From Flavobacterium sp. LC2016-01 (GTDB taxonomy: Bacteria; Bacteroidota; Bacteroidia; Flavobacteriales; Flavobacteriaceae): a stretch of DNA of 64,000 nucleotides. The notes under the pieces are model-generated. The model did no database searches and was not told where the DNA came from. It worked only from the letters and a program-made list of their open reading frames with translations. The position numbers were made by a program, and so were the translations under genes. The stretch covers positions 1 to 64,000 of the forward strand of contig NZ_WMIC01000002.1 of assembly GCF_009711135.1 (NCBI RefSeq), in the 5' to 3' direction. Of this stretch, positions 45,342 to 53,943 are shown piece by piece. Each line of letters opens with the position of its first letter. Positions within the stretch are counted from its first letter, which is position 1.

Positions 45342-46154
45342 ATGAATATTTTAAAATTTATAGAAACCTTTACTGATGACAGTTTAATGAGAAGCACTGG
45401 TTCACGAAGAGACAGTTTTAATCAGTTTGGAAATATTGGAAGAAATCTCGCGCTGGCCTCAATCCCTTTTGGATTATCTGCTATGGCCAATAAAGCGCTT
45501 GCAAAAGATATAACACCAACACCAGCAACTCCAATTGGAGCTTTACAGTTTGCACTGACTTTAGAATATCTTGAAAACGAATTTTATGCTATGGCCTTAG
45601 ATTCCGGAGTAATTCCAGCTTCTGAAAATGGCGGACGTGATTTAAAAGTTTTTCAGCAAATAGCAGCACATGAATCAAATCATGTTAAATTTTTAATAGC
45701 TGGATTAGGCGGCACAATGAGTCCTAATTTTGTTGCAAAACCAACTTTTGACTTTACTGTAGGAGGAGCATTTGATCCTTTTCACAACTACCAAACCTTT
45801 TTGGCATTGGCACAAGCCTTCGAAGATACAGGCGTAAGAGCTTATAAAGGTCAGGCTGCCAATCTAATTTCAACACCCGATTTATTGACTGCCGCATTGC
45901 AGATACATTCAGTTGAAGCACGACATGCATCTGAAGTGCGACGCTTGCGCGGATTAAAGGGATGGATTTCAAATGCAGAAAGAGGCGCCGGTATGCCACC
46001 AGCAACACAAGCCGTTTATGATGGCGAAGGTGTTACCATGCAGGCAGGCTATAATACGGCCAGTTTGTTTGGAGCAGCCGCAGGATCAGAAGCTTATGAC
46101 GAACCGCTGAACACACAGCAAGTTGTTGACATTGCAAATTTATTCATAGTTTAA
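45342..46154 (+). CDS. Exported ferritin-like domain protein
   Basis: 270 residues. The N-terminus has a twin-arginine-like SRRDSFNQFG followed by a moderately hydrophobic stretch ending NKALAKD, without a lipobox. Ferritin-like helices carry LENEFYAMAL, HESNHVKFL, FEDTGVRAYKG and VEARHASEVRRL, again with two ExxH motifs. It is homologous to the preceding lipoprotein; the two probably form a pair outside the inner membrane. Followed by a terminator. Confidence 0.85.
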   Translation: MNILKFIETFTDDSLMRSTGSRRDSFNQFGNIGRNLALASIPFGLSAMANKALAKDITPTPATPIGALQFALTLEYLENEFYAMALDSGVIPASENGGRDLKVFQQIAAHESNHVKFLIAGLGGTMSPNFVAKPTFDFTVGGAFDPFHNYQTFLALAQAFEDTGVRAYKGQAANLISTPDLLTAALQIHSVEARHASEVRRLRGLKGWISNAERGAGMPPATQAVYDGEGVTMQAGYNTASLFGAAAGSEAYDEPLNTQQVVDIANLFIV

Positions 46155-46175
46155 CACAAAAAAATCAAAATATTG

Positions 46176-46213
46176 AACCACCTTCGCGTTATCGTGAAGG
46201 TGGTTTTTTTTTT
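46176..46213 (+). terminator. Terminator after the ferritin-like gene pair
   Basis: Stem AACCACCTTC/GAAGGTGGTT with a 10-nt loop followed by ten T. Confidence 0.92.
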
Positions 46214-46274
46214 AATGATTTAAATATAAAACTGATGGCCTGATTTTCAGGATATAAAATATTCTTTTCAGGTA

Positions 46275-46305
46275 TTTGGTTTTAAAATAATTAATTGTAC
46301 TTTTG
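46275..46305 (+). promoter_or_regulatory. Promoter of rplM-rpsI
   Basis: TTTG (46275-46278), 19-bp spacer, TACTTTTG (46298-46305): consensus match. Predicted start is just before the leader hairpin at 46307. Confidence 0.8.
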
Positions 46306-46306
46306 C

Positions 46307-46324
46307 ATCCCCTTTATTGGGGAT
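46307..46324 (+). promoter_or_regulatory. 5' hairpin in the rplM leader
   Basis: ATCCCC, loop TTTATT, GGGGAT: a GC-rich stem at the very 5' end of the predicted rplM mRNA. It may stabilise the transcript or be part of an autoregulatory leader. Confidence 0.5.
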
Positions 46325-46348
46325 GGAATGTTTAATTAAAATAATATT

Positions 46349-46804
46349 ATGGACGCATTAAGCTACAAAACAGTTTCAGCTAGCAAAGCCACTGTAACTA
46401 AAGAGTGGATTGTTGTTGACGCTGAAGGTCATAACTTAGGACGTCTTGCTTCAAAGGTTGCAATGATCTTAAGAGGTAAGTACAAGCCAAGTTACACACC
46501 GCACGTTGACTGTGGAGATAACGTAATTGTTATCAACTCAGAAAAAATTAACCTTACAGGTACAAAATTGAATGACAAAATTTACATGCGTCATACAGGT
46601 TACCCAGGAGGACAAAGAACTTTAACTGCTAAAGTATTGCAATCTAAAAACCCTGCATTACTAGTAGAAAAAGCTGTAAAAGGTATGTTACCTAAAAACA
46701 AATTAGGAGCTGAACTTTTTAGAAATCTAAATGTTGTTGTAGGAGCTGAGCACAAACATGGAGCTCAAAAACCTAGAACTGTTAACCTAAACGATCTTAA
46801 GTAA
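46349..46804 (+). CDS. rplM: 50S ribosomal protein L13
   Basis: 151 residues, family-typical. Motifs WIVVDAEGHNLGRLAS and YMRHTGYPGG are diagnostic. The stop overlaps the rpsI start (TAATG), giving translational coupling with S9, the usual L13-S9 pairing in bacteria. Controlled by the consensus promoter at 46275. Confidence 0.98.
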   Translation: MDALSYKTVSASKATVTKEWIVVDAEGHNLGRLASKVAMILRGKYKPSYTPHVDCGDNVIVINSEKINLTGTKLNDKIYMRHTGYPGGQRTLTAKVLQSKNPALLVEKAVKGMLPKNKLGAELFRNLNVVVGAEHKHGAQKPRTVNLNDLK

Positions 46805-47190
46805 TGGGAGTTATTCACAAAATCGGTAGAAGAAAAACCGCTGTTGCACGTGTATATGTTTCTGAAGGAACAGGAAAAATCACTGTAAACAAAAAAGAAT
46901 TCGCAACTTACTTTCCAACTGCAACTTTACAATACAAAGTTTTACAACCATTATCTATGACAGAAAATGCTGGTAACTTTGATGTAAAAGTAAACGTTTA
47001 CGGAGGTGGTTCAACTGGTCAGGCAGAAGCTGTAAGAATGGCATTAGCACGTGTAATGTGTGAAGTGAACATCGAAAACAGAGCTATCCTTAAACCAGAA
47101 GGTTTATTAACAAGAGACCCAAGAATGGTTGAACGTAAGAAATTCGGTCAGAAGAAAGCTCGTAAGAGATTCCAATTCTCTAAACGTTAA
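46804..47190 (+). CDS. rpsI: 30S ribosomal protein S9
   Basis: 128 residues. N-terminal GRRKTAVARVYV and the basic C-terminal tail (KKFGQKKARKRFQFSKR), whose last Arg reaches the P-site tRNA, are standard. Coupled to rplM by a one-base overlap. A 9-bp hairpin (47199-47220) follows, after which the structured rpsB leader begins. Confidence 0.98.
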   Translation: MGVIHKIGRRKTAVARVYVSEGTGKITVNKKEFATYFPTATLQYKVLQPLSMTENAGNFDVKVNVYGGGSTGQAEAVRMALARVMCEVNIENRAILKPEGLLTRDPRMVERKKFGQKKARKRFQFSKR

Positions 47191-47198
47191 TATTACCT

Positions 47199-47220
47199 GT
47201 CTTGTACATTGGTACAAGAC
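47199..47220 (+). terminator. Hairpin after rpsI (weak terminator or processing site)
   Basis: Perfect 9-bp stem GTCTTGTAC/GTACAAGAC (loop ATTG). The sequence after it is not T-rich, so termination may be partial. Confidence 0.45.
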
Positions 47221-47265
47221 TATCAATTATTTATTGAAATTAAAAAACACAGTTGTTGTTGCTCT

Positions 47266-47337
47266 CCTATCGAGGTAGGAAATAGTTTAGCATCTAAATG
47301 TATAAAGCCTGGGAAACCGCCATTTATACATTGCTAA
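47266..47337 (+). ncRNA. Structured leader RNA of rpsB-tsf
   Basis: TCCTA/TAGGA stem (47266-47280 region), then a two-part helix: TTAGC (47287-47291)/GCTAA (47333-47337), a one-sided bulge, AATGTATAAA (47297-47306)/TTTATACATT (47323-47332), enclosing GG-GAAA-CC, a GNRA tetraloop. It ends 26 nt before the rpsB ATG. Probably an S2-binding autoregulatory leader; this function is inferred. Confidence 0.6.
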
Positions 47338-47363
47338 TCAACAGAACGTAAACTAGTACAAAA

Positions 47364-48143
47364 ATGGCAAACAAAATAGAAGTAAAAGACTTACTAGAAG
47401 CAGGTGTTCACTTTGGACACATGACTAGAAAATGGGATCCAAATATGGCCCCTTACATTTATATGGAGCGTAATGGTATTCACATTATCAATCTATATAA
47501 AACTGCAGCTAAAATTGAAGAAGCTAATGAAGCTTTGAAAAAAATCGCTGCATCAGGTAGAAAAATCTTATTCGTAGCTACCAAAAAACAAGCAAAAGAC
47601 ATCGTTGCTGATAAAGCAAAAGCTGCAAACATGCCTTACATCACTGAAAGATGGCCTGGTGGAATGCTAACGAACTTCGTAACTATCAGAAAGGCAGTTA
47701 AAAAAATGTCTTCTATTGATAAAATGAAGAAAGATGGTACTTTCATGACGTTATCTAAAAAAGAGCGTTTGCAAGTTGATCGTCTACGTGCTAAATTAGA
47801 GAAAAACTTAGGTTCAATCGCTGACATGTCTAGACTACCAGCTGCATTGTTCGTAGTAGATATCAAAGCTGAACACATCGCAATAAAAGAAGCACAAAAA
47901 TTAAACATTCCAGTTTTCGCAATGGTTGATACGAATTCTGACCCAAGAGAGGTTGATTACGTTATTCCAGCAAATGATGATGCTTCTAAATCAATTGACA
48001 AAATTTTATCTTTAGTAACTGCTGCTGTAATCGAAGGTCTTTCTGACAGAGGTTCTGAAAAAGAAACTGAAGCTACTGAAGAAGTTGCTGCTGCTGTTGA
48101 AGCTGCGCCAGCTGCTGAAGCTGCTCCTGCAACTGAAGAATAA
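47364..48143 (+). CDS. rpsB: 30S ribosomal protein S2
   Basis: 259 residues. LLEAGVHFGHMTRKWDP and TERWPGGMLTNF are diagnostic. The C-terminus has a low-complexity Ala/Glu tail (EVAAAVEAAPAAEAA) beyond the conserved fold. Cotranscribed with tsf in most bacteria; here a 137-bp gap contains a degenerate repeat. Preceded by a structured leader. Confidence 0.98.
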   Translation: MANKIEVKDLLEAGVHFGHMTRKWDPNMAPYIYMERNGIHIINLYKTAAKIEEANEALKKIAASGRKILFVATKKQAKDIVADKAKAANMPYITERWPGGMLTNFVTIRKAVKKMSSIDKMKKDGTFMTLSKKERLQVDRLRAKLEKNLGSIADMSRLPAALFVVDIKAEHIAIKEAQKLNIPVFAMVDTNSDPREVDYVIPANDDASKSIDKILSLVTAAVIEGLSDRGSEKETEATEEVAAAVEAAPAAEAAPATEE

Positions 48144-48145
48144 AT

Positions 48146-48252
48146 CAAATTTAAATTCCAAATTTTAAATTCCAAATTCCAAATACAAAATTAAAAACGT
48201 TATGTTGATAATTTAATAAAATTGGAGTTTGGGATTTAGAAGATGGAATTTT
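48146..48252. repeat. AAATTCCAAATTCCAA word repeats in the rpsB-tsf spacer
   Basis: Three AAATTCCAAAT-like words (48150-48184) face degenerate inverted counterparts (TTGGAGTTTGG, GATGGAATTT; 48222-48252). It resembles the cleaner element at 63011-63164. No gene in the spacer. Confidence 0.55.
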
Positions 48253-48280
48253 TACTTTTAACATTAAAATTCAAAATATT

Positions 48281-49243
48281 ATGGCAACAATTACTGCTGC
48301 AGACGTAAATAAATTAAGACAATCTACAGGTGCCGGAATGATGGACTGTAAAAAAGCTTTAGTTGAAGCTGATGGAGATTTCGATAAAGCTATACAAGTC
48401 CTTAGAGAAAAAGGACAAAAAGTTGCTGCTAACCGTTCTGACCGTGAGTCTTCTGAAGGAGCTGCTGTTTCTTTCATTAATGCTGACAACACTAAAGGAG
48501 CTATCATCACTTTAAACTGCGAAACAGATTTCGTAGGTAAAAATGAAGCTTTCGTAACTTTAGCTAAAAGTTTAGTTGAAAAAGCTATCAACTTTTCTTC
48601 AAAAGAAGAATTCTTAGCTTCAGATTTCAACGGAATTACTGTTGCTGAAAAATTAATCGAGCAAACTGGTGTTATCGGTGAAAAAATCGAAATCGGTGGT
48701 TTTGAAATCTTAGAAGGTGCTTTTGTTGGATCTTATGTTCACGTTAACAAAATTGCTGCTTTAACTGCAATTTCTGCTGCAATTCCTAACGCTGACGTTT
48801 TAACTAAAGATGTTTCTATGCAAGTTGCTTCTATGGGAGCTGATACATTATCTTACAAAGATTTTGATCCTGCTTTCGTTGAATCTGAACTTGCTGCTCG
48901 TATTGCTGTAATCGAAAAAGATAATGAAGAAGCAAAACGTTTAGGAAAAACTTTGAAAAATGTTCCTAAATACATTTCTTTCTCTCAATTAACTCCAGAA
49001 GTTTTAAAACAAGCTGAAGAAGATGCTAAAGCTGAATTAAAAGCTGAAGGTAAACCAGAACAAATTTGGGACAAAATTATCCCAGGAAAAGTACAACGTT
49101 TCATTTCTGACAACACTACTTTAGATCAAGAAAAAGCATTACTAGATCAAAACTTCATCAAAGATGACAGTAAAAAAGTTGGTGATTACGTTAAAGGATT
49201 CAACGTTGAAATCTCAGGTTTCAAAAGAGTTACTTTAGGTTAA
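48281..49243 (+). CDS. tsf: Elongation factor Ts
   Basis: 320 residues. Nucleotide exchange factor for EF-Tu. N-terminal UBA-like segment VNKLRQSTGAGMMDCKKAL and the core TDFVGKNEAF motif are visible. Second gene of rpsB-tsf, followed by a strong terminator. Confidence 0.98.
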   Translation: MATITAADVNKLRQSTGAGMMDCKKALVEADGDFDKAIQVLREKGQKVAANRSDRESSEGAAVSFINADNTKGAIITLNCETDFVGKNEAFVTLAKSLVEKAINFSSKEEFLASDFNGITVAEKLIEQTGVIGEKIEIGGFEILEGAFVGSYVHVNKIAALTAISAAIPNADVLTKDVSMQVASMGADTLSYKDFDPAFVESELAARIAVIEKDNEEAKRLGKTLKNVPKYISFSQLTPEVLKQAEEDAKAELKAEGKPEQIWDKIIPGKVQRFISDNTTLDQEKALLDQNFIKDDSKKVGDYVKGFNVEISGFKRVTLG

Positions 49244-49262
49244 TATATTATTATTTCAATAT

Positions 49263-49297
49263 AAAAAGCCCTGAATCTTACGATTCAGGGCTTTTTT
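49263..49297 (+). terminator. Terminator of rpsB-tsf
   Basis: Perfect 15-bp stem AAAAAGCCCTGAATC/GATTCAGGGCTTTTT (loop TTAC), T8 run. Confidence 0.95.
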
Positions 49298-49391
49298 TTA
49301 TTCGACATAAACTGGACTGAAGTCCATCTCTACAATATAATTCGTTCTTTCCGGAACTACTGAAGAGCTTTTAATTCCAATACAATTCAAT

Positions 49392-49429
49392 AAAAAATCC
49401 CCGAATAACTAATTATTCGAGGACTTTTA
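49392..49429 (-). terminator. Terminator of the M3 peptidase gene
   Basis: Minus strand: stem CGAATAA/TTATTCG extended by mismatched GTCC/GGGA pairing, then T6; 17 bp after the peptidase stop. Confidence 0.75.
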
Positions 49430-49445
49430 TCAGATTCTCATCTTA

Positions 49446-51569
49446 TTATTTTTTATCCTTAATTGGAAAATTTCTTGCACGCATCAAAGCATCTGATTTT
49501 GGAGCTCTTCCTCTGAAATTTTCATAAGCTTTCTCCTGATCGATAGTATTTCCAACGCTAAAAACAGTATCATAAAGACGTTTTGCTACTGCTTTATCAT
49601 AAGGACCTTTTCCTTCTGTAAAAGCTTCCCATGCATCTGCATTGATAACATCTGCCCATAAATAACTGTAGTAACCTGCAGCATATCCATCACTTGAAAA
49701 AATATGTCCAAATTGCGGAATACGGTGACGCATTACAATTTCTGAAGGCATATGAAGCGCATCTAAAGTTTCTTTTTCAAATTTATGAGGATCAATAGGT
49801 TCTGTAGCTAAGTGAAGCTTCATATCAACTAAAGAACTTGAAATCGTCTCTACAGTAGAAAAACCTTCACCAAAATTAGATGCTTTTTCAATTCTGTCCA
49901 CTAAAGCCTGAGGCAGTGGCTGATTTGTTTTATAATGTAAAGCAAATTTATTCAACACTTCTGGAGTTGCCAGCCAGTGCTCTAATAACTGTGAAGGGAA
50001 TTCAACATAATCTCTCGCAACAGCTGTTCCTGCTAAACTTGGGTATGTTACATTTGAACATAATCCGTGAAGTGCATGCCCAAATTCGTGGAATAATGTA
50101 CTTGCATCTTCCCAAGAAATTAAAATTGGCTCATTTGGCGCTCCTTTAACAAAATTACAGTTGTTAGAAACGATTGTAAGTACATTTCCATCAAGTTTTT
50201 GCTGATCGCGGTATGCATTCATCCAAGCTCCAGAACGCTTTCCTGCGCGGGCATAAGGATCAAAATACCACAAACCAACTACTTTGCCTGTTACTTTATT
50301 ACTTACTTCCCAAACACGAACATCTGGATGGTAAACCGGAACATTTGTAACTTGTTTGAAACTTAAATTAAACAATTCACCAGCAACCCAAAACATACCT
50401 TCACGTAAGTTTTCTAATTGAAGATAAGGCTTAACTTCGTTTTGATCTAAATCATATTTTGCTTTTCTAACTTTCTCAGCATAAAAACGATAATCCCAAG
50501 GCTGAATTTTAAAGTTTCCACCTTCAGCATCAACAATTTTTTGCATTTCGGCAACGTCTTTATGAACTTGCTCAACAGCTGGCTCCCAAACTGACTCCAT
50601 TAAAGCCAAAGTCTTTTTTGGATCTTTTGCCATTTTGTTAGACAAACTCCAGTCGGCAAAAGTTGGATAACCCAATAATTTTGCTTTTTGAGTACGCAAT
50701 TGCAAAATTGAAACAAGTGTTGCATTGTTGTCATTTTCGTTTCCGTTGTCTCCACGTTTAACAAAAATATCAAACGCTTTTTCTCTTAAATCTCTTCGAG
50801 TTGAAAATGTCAAAAATGGTTCAATTGAAGAACGCGTATTGGCAATACAGCCTAAAGCATCTAACTTTCTTTCTTTTGCTTCAGCTATAGCTGCATTTTT
50901 AACTTCTGCTGGCAAACCGTCAAAATCGCTTTCTGTTTTTAAAGCTACATATTGATTATGTTCTTCTGCCAATAAATTTTGACTGAAACGTGTAAAAAGT
51001 GTAGCCAATTCTTTGTTTATTCCTGCAACTTTTGCTTTATCTGCTTCATTCAGCTGAGCTCCTTGACGAACAAAATTGGTGTAATACAACCAAATTAAAC
51101 GCTGCTGTTCTCCTGTAAGTTTGCTTTTTTCTTTTGAATTATAAACCGTTTCAATTCTGGTAAATAATTTTTTATTCTGATTGATTTTATCTGAAAACTC
51201 AGAAAATTTAGGCGACAATTCTCTGTCAATTGCACTAAATTCAGGACTGCTTAAGTTTGATCTGTAAATTCCATAAACAGTCAAAATTCTTTCGATGGTT
51301 TGCCCTGAACGCTCCATAGCAACTATCGTATTTTCGAAAGTAGCAGGTTTTGGATTGTTTGCAATAACATCTACTTCATTTAATTTTTCCTGAATTGCAA
51401 ACTGAATTGCCGGTTTAAAGTCTGAAACTTTATACTCATTAAAGGCAGGAACTCCTCCATAAGGCCCAGCCCAAGGTTTTAGCAACGGATTATCAGAATT
51501 GCTTTGTGCGGAAGCCGCAAGGAAAGTTGTACTCATGATAAAAATTGACATTAATTTTTTCATTCTCAT
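49446..51569 (-). CDS. Exported M3-family metallopeptidase (dipeptidyl carboxypeptidase-like)
   Basis: 707 residues from the ATG at 51569 (MRMKKLMS); an in-frame start at 51644 precedes the likely -7 box (51607-51614) and is rejected. Signal peptide ends AASAQ. Zinc motif FHEFGHALHGL (HExxH, about 495) and third ligand region YVEFPSQLLEHW are intact, matching the oligopeptidase Dcp/ThiO-like M3 family (peptidyl-dipeptidase). Expected to trim short peptides in the periplasm. Monocistronic. Confidence 0.92.
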   Translation of the reverse strand: MRMKKLMSIFIMSTTFLAASAQSNSDNPLLKPWAGPYGGVPAFNEYKVSDFKPAIQFAIQEKLNEVDVIANNPKPATFENTIVAMERSGQTIERILTVYGIYRSNLSSPEFSAIDRELSPKFSEFSDKINQNKKLFTRIETVYNSKEKSKLTGEQQRLIWLYYTNFVRQGAQLNEADKAKVAGINKELATLFTRFSQNLLAEEHNQYVALKTESDFDGLPAEVKNAAIAEAKERKLDALGCIANTRSSIEPFLTFSTRRDLREKAFDIFVKRGDNGNENDNNATLVSILQLRTQKAKLLGYPTFADWSLSNKMAKDPKKTLALMESVWEPAVEQVHKDVAEMQKIVDAEGGNFKIQPWDYRFYAEKVRKAKYDLDQNEVKPYLQLENLREGMFWVAGELFNLSFKQVTNVPVYHPDVRVWEVSNKVTGKVVGLWYFDPYARAGKRSGAWMNAYRDQQKLDGNVLTIVSNNCNFVKGAPNEPILISWEDASTLFHEFGHALHGLCSNVTYPSLAGTAVARDYVEFPSQLLEHWLATPEVLNKFALHYKTNQPLPQALVDRIEKASNFGEGFSTVETISSSLVDMKLHLATEPIDPHKFEKETLDALHMPSEIVMRHRIPQFGHIFSSDGYAAGYYSYLWADVINADAWEAFTEGKGPYDKAVAKRLYDTVFSVGNTIDQEKAYENFRGRAPKSDALMRARNFPIKDKK

Positions 51570-51606
51570 TAATTTGATTATAAATAATAGAAACTTGTTC
51601 TTCTTC

Positions 51607-51614
51607 CAAAAATA
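51607..51614 (-). promoter_or_regulatory. Possible -7 box of the M3 peptidase gene
   Basis: Minus-strand TATTTTTG fits TAnnTTTG, 37 nt before the ATG at 51569; no clear -33 TTG. It helps to reject the start at 51644. Confidence 0.45.
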
Positions 51615-51886
51615 CCTAAAATTTATGTACCAGCAGCATATCACAATATGTTAAAAAAATGATACAAATAAAACAATCTGATTTTTTTTAAAAAGTTTTC
51701 GAACATAAAACACAACGAAAAACCCATAAATCATTGAAATAAAACACAATACACTAACCAAAACAAATTACAATTATTAGCTTTCTGCTTATAACTCATT
51801 TACTTAGATAGCATCAAAAAAGAAAAAACTGAAAATGAAATCCTACTTGCAAAAGAATATTTAATTTATTTTCAGCTTAAAATAAT

Positions 51887-51894
51887 TAACTTTG
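51887..51894 (+). promoter_or_regulatory. Possible -7 box of the YhhQ-type gene
   Basis: TAACTTTG fits TAnnTTTG 28 nt before the ATG at 51923; no clear -33. Confidence 0.45.
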
Positions 51895-51922
51895 AATAAA
51901 ACAGATTTTATTATAAGCGTAT

Positions 51923-52585
51923 ATGTTTAAAACCAAAAAAGAAATTGTCTTTGTTATTTTGGCTGGAATATTTATAACTAATGCAGTTGTAGCTGAATTA
52001 ATTGGAGGAAAACTGATTCAAATTGGCCCATTTGTAATGAGTATCGGGATTTTGCCTTGGCCTGTAGTTTTTTTGACAACCGATTTAATAAATGAATATT
52101 TTGGCGAAAAAGGAGTAAAAAAACTCTCTTTTATAACAGCCTGTTTAATTGCTTATGCTTTTTTGATTTTATTTATGGCTATTGTAATTCCTGCTGCCAA
52201 AGGAATAAGTCCCGTAAACGACGATCAATTTCAAGCTGTTTTCGGCCAGAGTATGTGGATTATTGTCGGCAGTTTGATTGCTTTCATGGCATCGCAATTA
52301 ATCGATGTCTGGATTTTTTGGTTTTTCAAAAGACGTACTGGTGAAAGAAAAATATGGCTCAGAACAACTGGATCAACTGTAATTTCGCAATTATTTGATT
52401 CGTTTATTGTGCTCGGAATTGCGTTTTGGCTGCCTGGAAAAATTAATTTTGATACATTCATTTCTTCAGCTTTAATTGGATATACGTTTAAATTGTCAAT
52501 TGCAATACTTTTAACTCCTTTAATATACGCCGGACATCATTTGATTAAAAAATATTTAGAAGAAGATCCTCCTCACAAAGAATAA
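51923..52585 (+). CDS. yhhQ: Queuosine precursor transporter (YhhQ/VUT family)
   Basis: 220 residues, about six membrane helices. The segment LPWPVVFLTTDLINEYFGEK and SQLIDVWIFWFFKRRTG with SQLFDSFIVLG are typical of the YhhQ family, which imports queuosine precursors (queuine or preQ0/preQ1). Fits with queG at 5868. First of three closely packed genes (13 bp to the next). Confidence 0.88.
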   Translation: MFKTKKEIVFVILAGIFITNAVVAELIGGKLIQIGPFVMSIGILPWPVVFLTTDLINEYFGEKGVKKLSFITACLIAYAFLILFMAIVIPAAKGISPVNDDQFQAVFGQSMWIIVGSLIAFMASQLIDVWIFWFFKRRTGERKIWLRTTGSTVISQLFDSFIVLGIAFWLPGKINFDTFISSALIGYTFKLSIAILLTPLIYAGHHLIKKYLEEDPPHKE

Positions 52586-52598
52586 AAACATCTGGATT

Positions 52599-53276
52599 AT
52601 GAAAAATGTCAGCTTACTTATTTTATTCGCATTAATATGTCTCTCTTTTAGCTGTGGCCGTGACGAAAAAAAGCCTCCTAAAAAAACACTCATGCCTGTA
52701 AATATGCTGACACCGGCTCCCGTAAAAACTAGCGTAAAAATCGCGTCCAAAAATATTAAGGCTCCAAAAGAAATTGGAACAAAAAAACCTCCTGTAAATC
52801 AAAAAACTTTTGCAGTAAAAAGTACTATCAGCATAACGCCACTTCCAAGTCCAACAAGCAAAACAGAAAATTCGAAACCTAACATTAAAAAAGAAGTCAA
52901 TGATAAATTACTGAATTTTGTAAATGTTAGAAAAATACTCAATAACTGCAAAATCGGTCAGACTTTATCTCAAAAAGAGCTGACACAAAACTTTGAAATT
53001 CCTGAAGAAGCAGTTAAACTAGTTAAAAGCGTTACTAAAACTGCTGAAAATGAGCTATCCGTAAAATGGAAGTCAACCTGGCTTGTCGAAAAAGTGTCAG
53101 ATGCCGAACTTGAAGACGGTAAAATGATAGTAAAATTCAAAGCAAATAAAATGTATATGTCCGGTAATGCTATCGGCATAAAATACAATAGAAAAATCTA
53201 TAACGACTTAATAATAATTGGCCGTTCGGCGTATATTCCAAGTGTTAAAGGATACAGCTGGCAAATAGGAAGATAA
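52599..53276 (+). CDS. Hypothetical lipoprotein
   Basis: 225 residues. Lipoprotein signal with lipobox LSFSC (Cys about 19), then a Pro/Lys/Thr-rich disordered linker (about 20-100), then a compact C-terminal domain (about 105-225) with one cysteine (NNCKIGQTL). No family recognised. The stop overlaps the tag start by one base, and yhhQ is 13 bp upstream, so it is likely in one operon. Function unknown. Confidence 0.75.
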   Translation: MKNVSLLILFALICLSFSCGRDEKKPPKKTLMPVNMLTPAPVKTSVKIASKNIKAPKEIGTKKPPVNQKTFAVKSTISITPLPSPTSKTENSKPNIKKEVNDKLLNFVNVRKILNNCKIGQTLSQKELTQNFEIPEEAVKLVKSVTKTAENELSVKWKSTWLVEKVSDAELEDGKMIVKFKANKMYMSGNAIGIKYNRKIYNDLIIIGRSAYIPSVKGYSWQIGR

Positions 53277-53845
53277 TGGAAAAAGAAGATTTAATTCGAT
53301 GTGGCTGGTGTACTTCCAGCGATTTATACAAAAAATATCACGATGAAGAGTGGGGAGTTCCTGTTTATGACGATCCTACTCTATTCGAATTTTTAATTCT
53401 GGAAACTTTTCAGGCAGGATTAAGCTGGATTACGATTTTAAATAAAAGAGAAAACTTCAGAGCCGCTTTTGATTATTTTGATTATAAAAAAGTGGCTAAT
53501 TATTCTGAAGAAAAAATTGAAGAACTAATGCAGAATACCGGCATTATTCGGAACAAATTAAAAATTAAGGCCGCTGTTTCAAATGCTCAGGCTTTTATGA
53601 AAGTTCAGGAAGAATTTGGAAGTTTCTCTGATTATATCTGGAAATATACTGACGGAAAACCTATTCTAAACAGCCCAAAAACTTCAAAAGAAGTTCCTGC
53701 AACCACTCCCCTTTCTGATGAAATCAGCAAAGATTTAAAGAAAAGAGGATTTAAATTTGTTGGTTCAACCGTTATTTACGCGCACATGCAAGCCACCGGA
53801 ATGGTCAATGATCACGCCGAAGATTGCTGGACGAGGACGAAATAG
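53276..53845 (+). CDS. tag: DNA-3-methyladenine glycosylase I
   Basis: 189 residues. Removes 3-methyladenine from DNA in base excision repair. RCGWC near the start and the C-terminal H...C region (HMQATGMVNDHAEDCW) are the zinc ligands of Tag; YHDEEWGVP and ETFQAGLSW are family signatures, with the Glu important for base recognition. Coupled to the lipoprotein gene (TAATG). Confidence 0.96.
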   Translation: MEKEDLIRCGWCTSSDLYKKYHDEEWGVPVYDDPTLFEFLILETFQAGLSWITILNKRENFRAAFDYFDYKKVANYSEEKIEELMQNTGIIRNKLKIKAAVSNAQAFMKVQEEFGSFSDYIWKYTDGKPILNSPKTSKEVPATTPLSDEISKDLKKRGFKFVGSTVIYAHMQATGMVNDHAEDCWTRTK

Positions 53846-53850
53846 TTTTC

Positions 53851-53930
53851 AGTTTTCAGTGGCAGTCTCAGTTTTTTAAAACTTGAAATTACAAATTAGA
53901 GACTGTAAACTGAGACCGCGACTGAAAACT
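53851..53930. repeat. Inverted-repeat element between tag and the TPP riboswitch
   Basis: 24-bp arms 53851-53874 and 53907-53930 (AGTTTTCAGT...TCTCAGTTT) are reverse complements with two mismatches, 32-bp interior. It starts right after the tag stop and ends 13 bp before the riboswitch promoter. No ORF. Confidence 0.7.
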
Positions 53931-53943
53931 AAAAAAAATTACA

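Noticed and set aside
47199..47220. Strong terminator between rpsI and rpsB
   Set aside because: The stem is good but there is no T-run, so I list it only as a weak terminator or processing site.
51570..51644. Extended M3 peptidase N-terminus
   Set aside because: It would mask the signal peptide and lies across a TAnnTTTG box.
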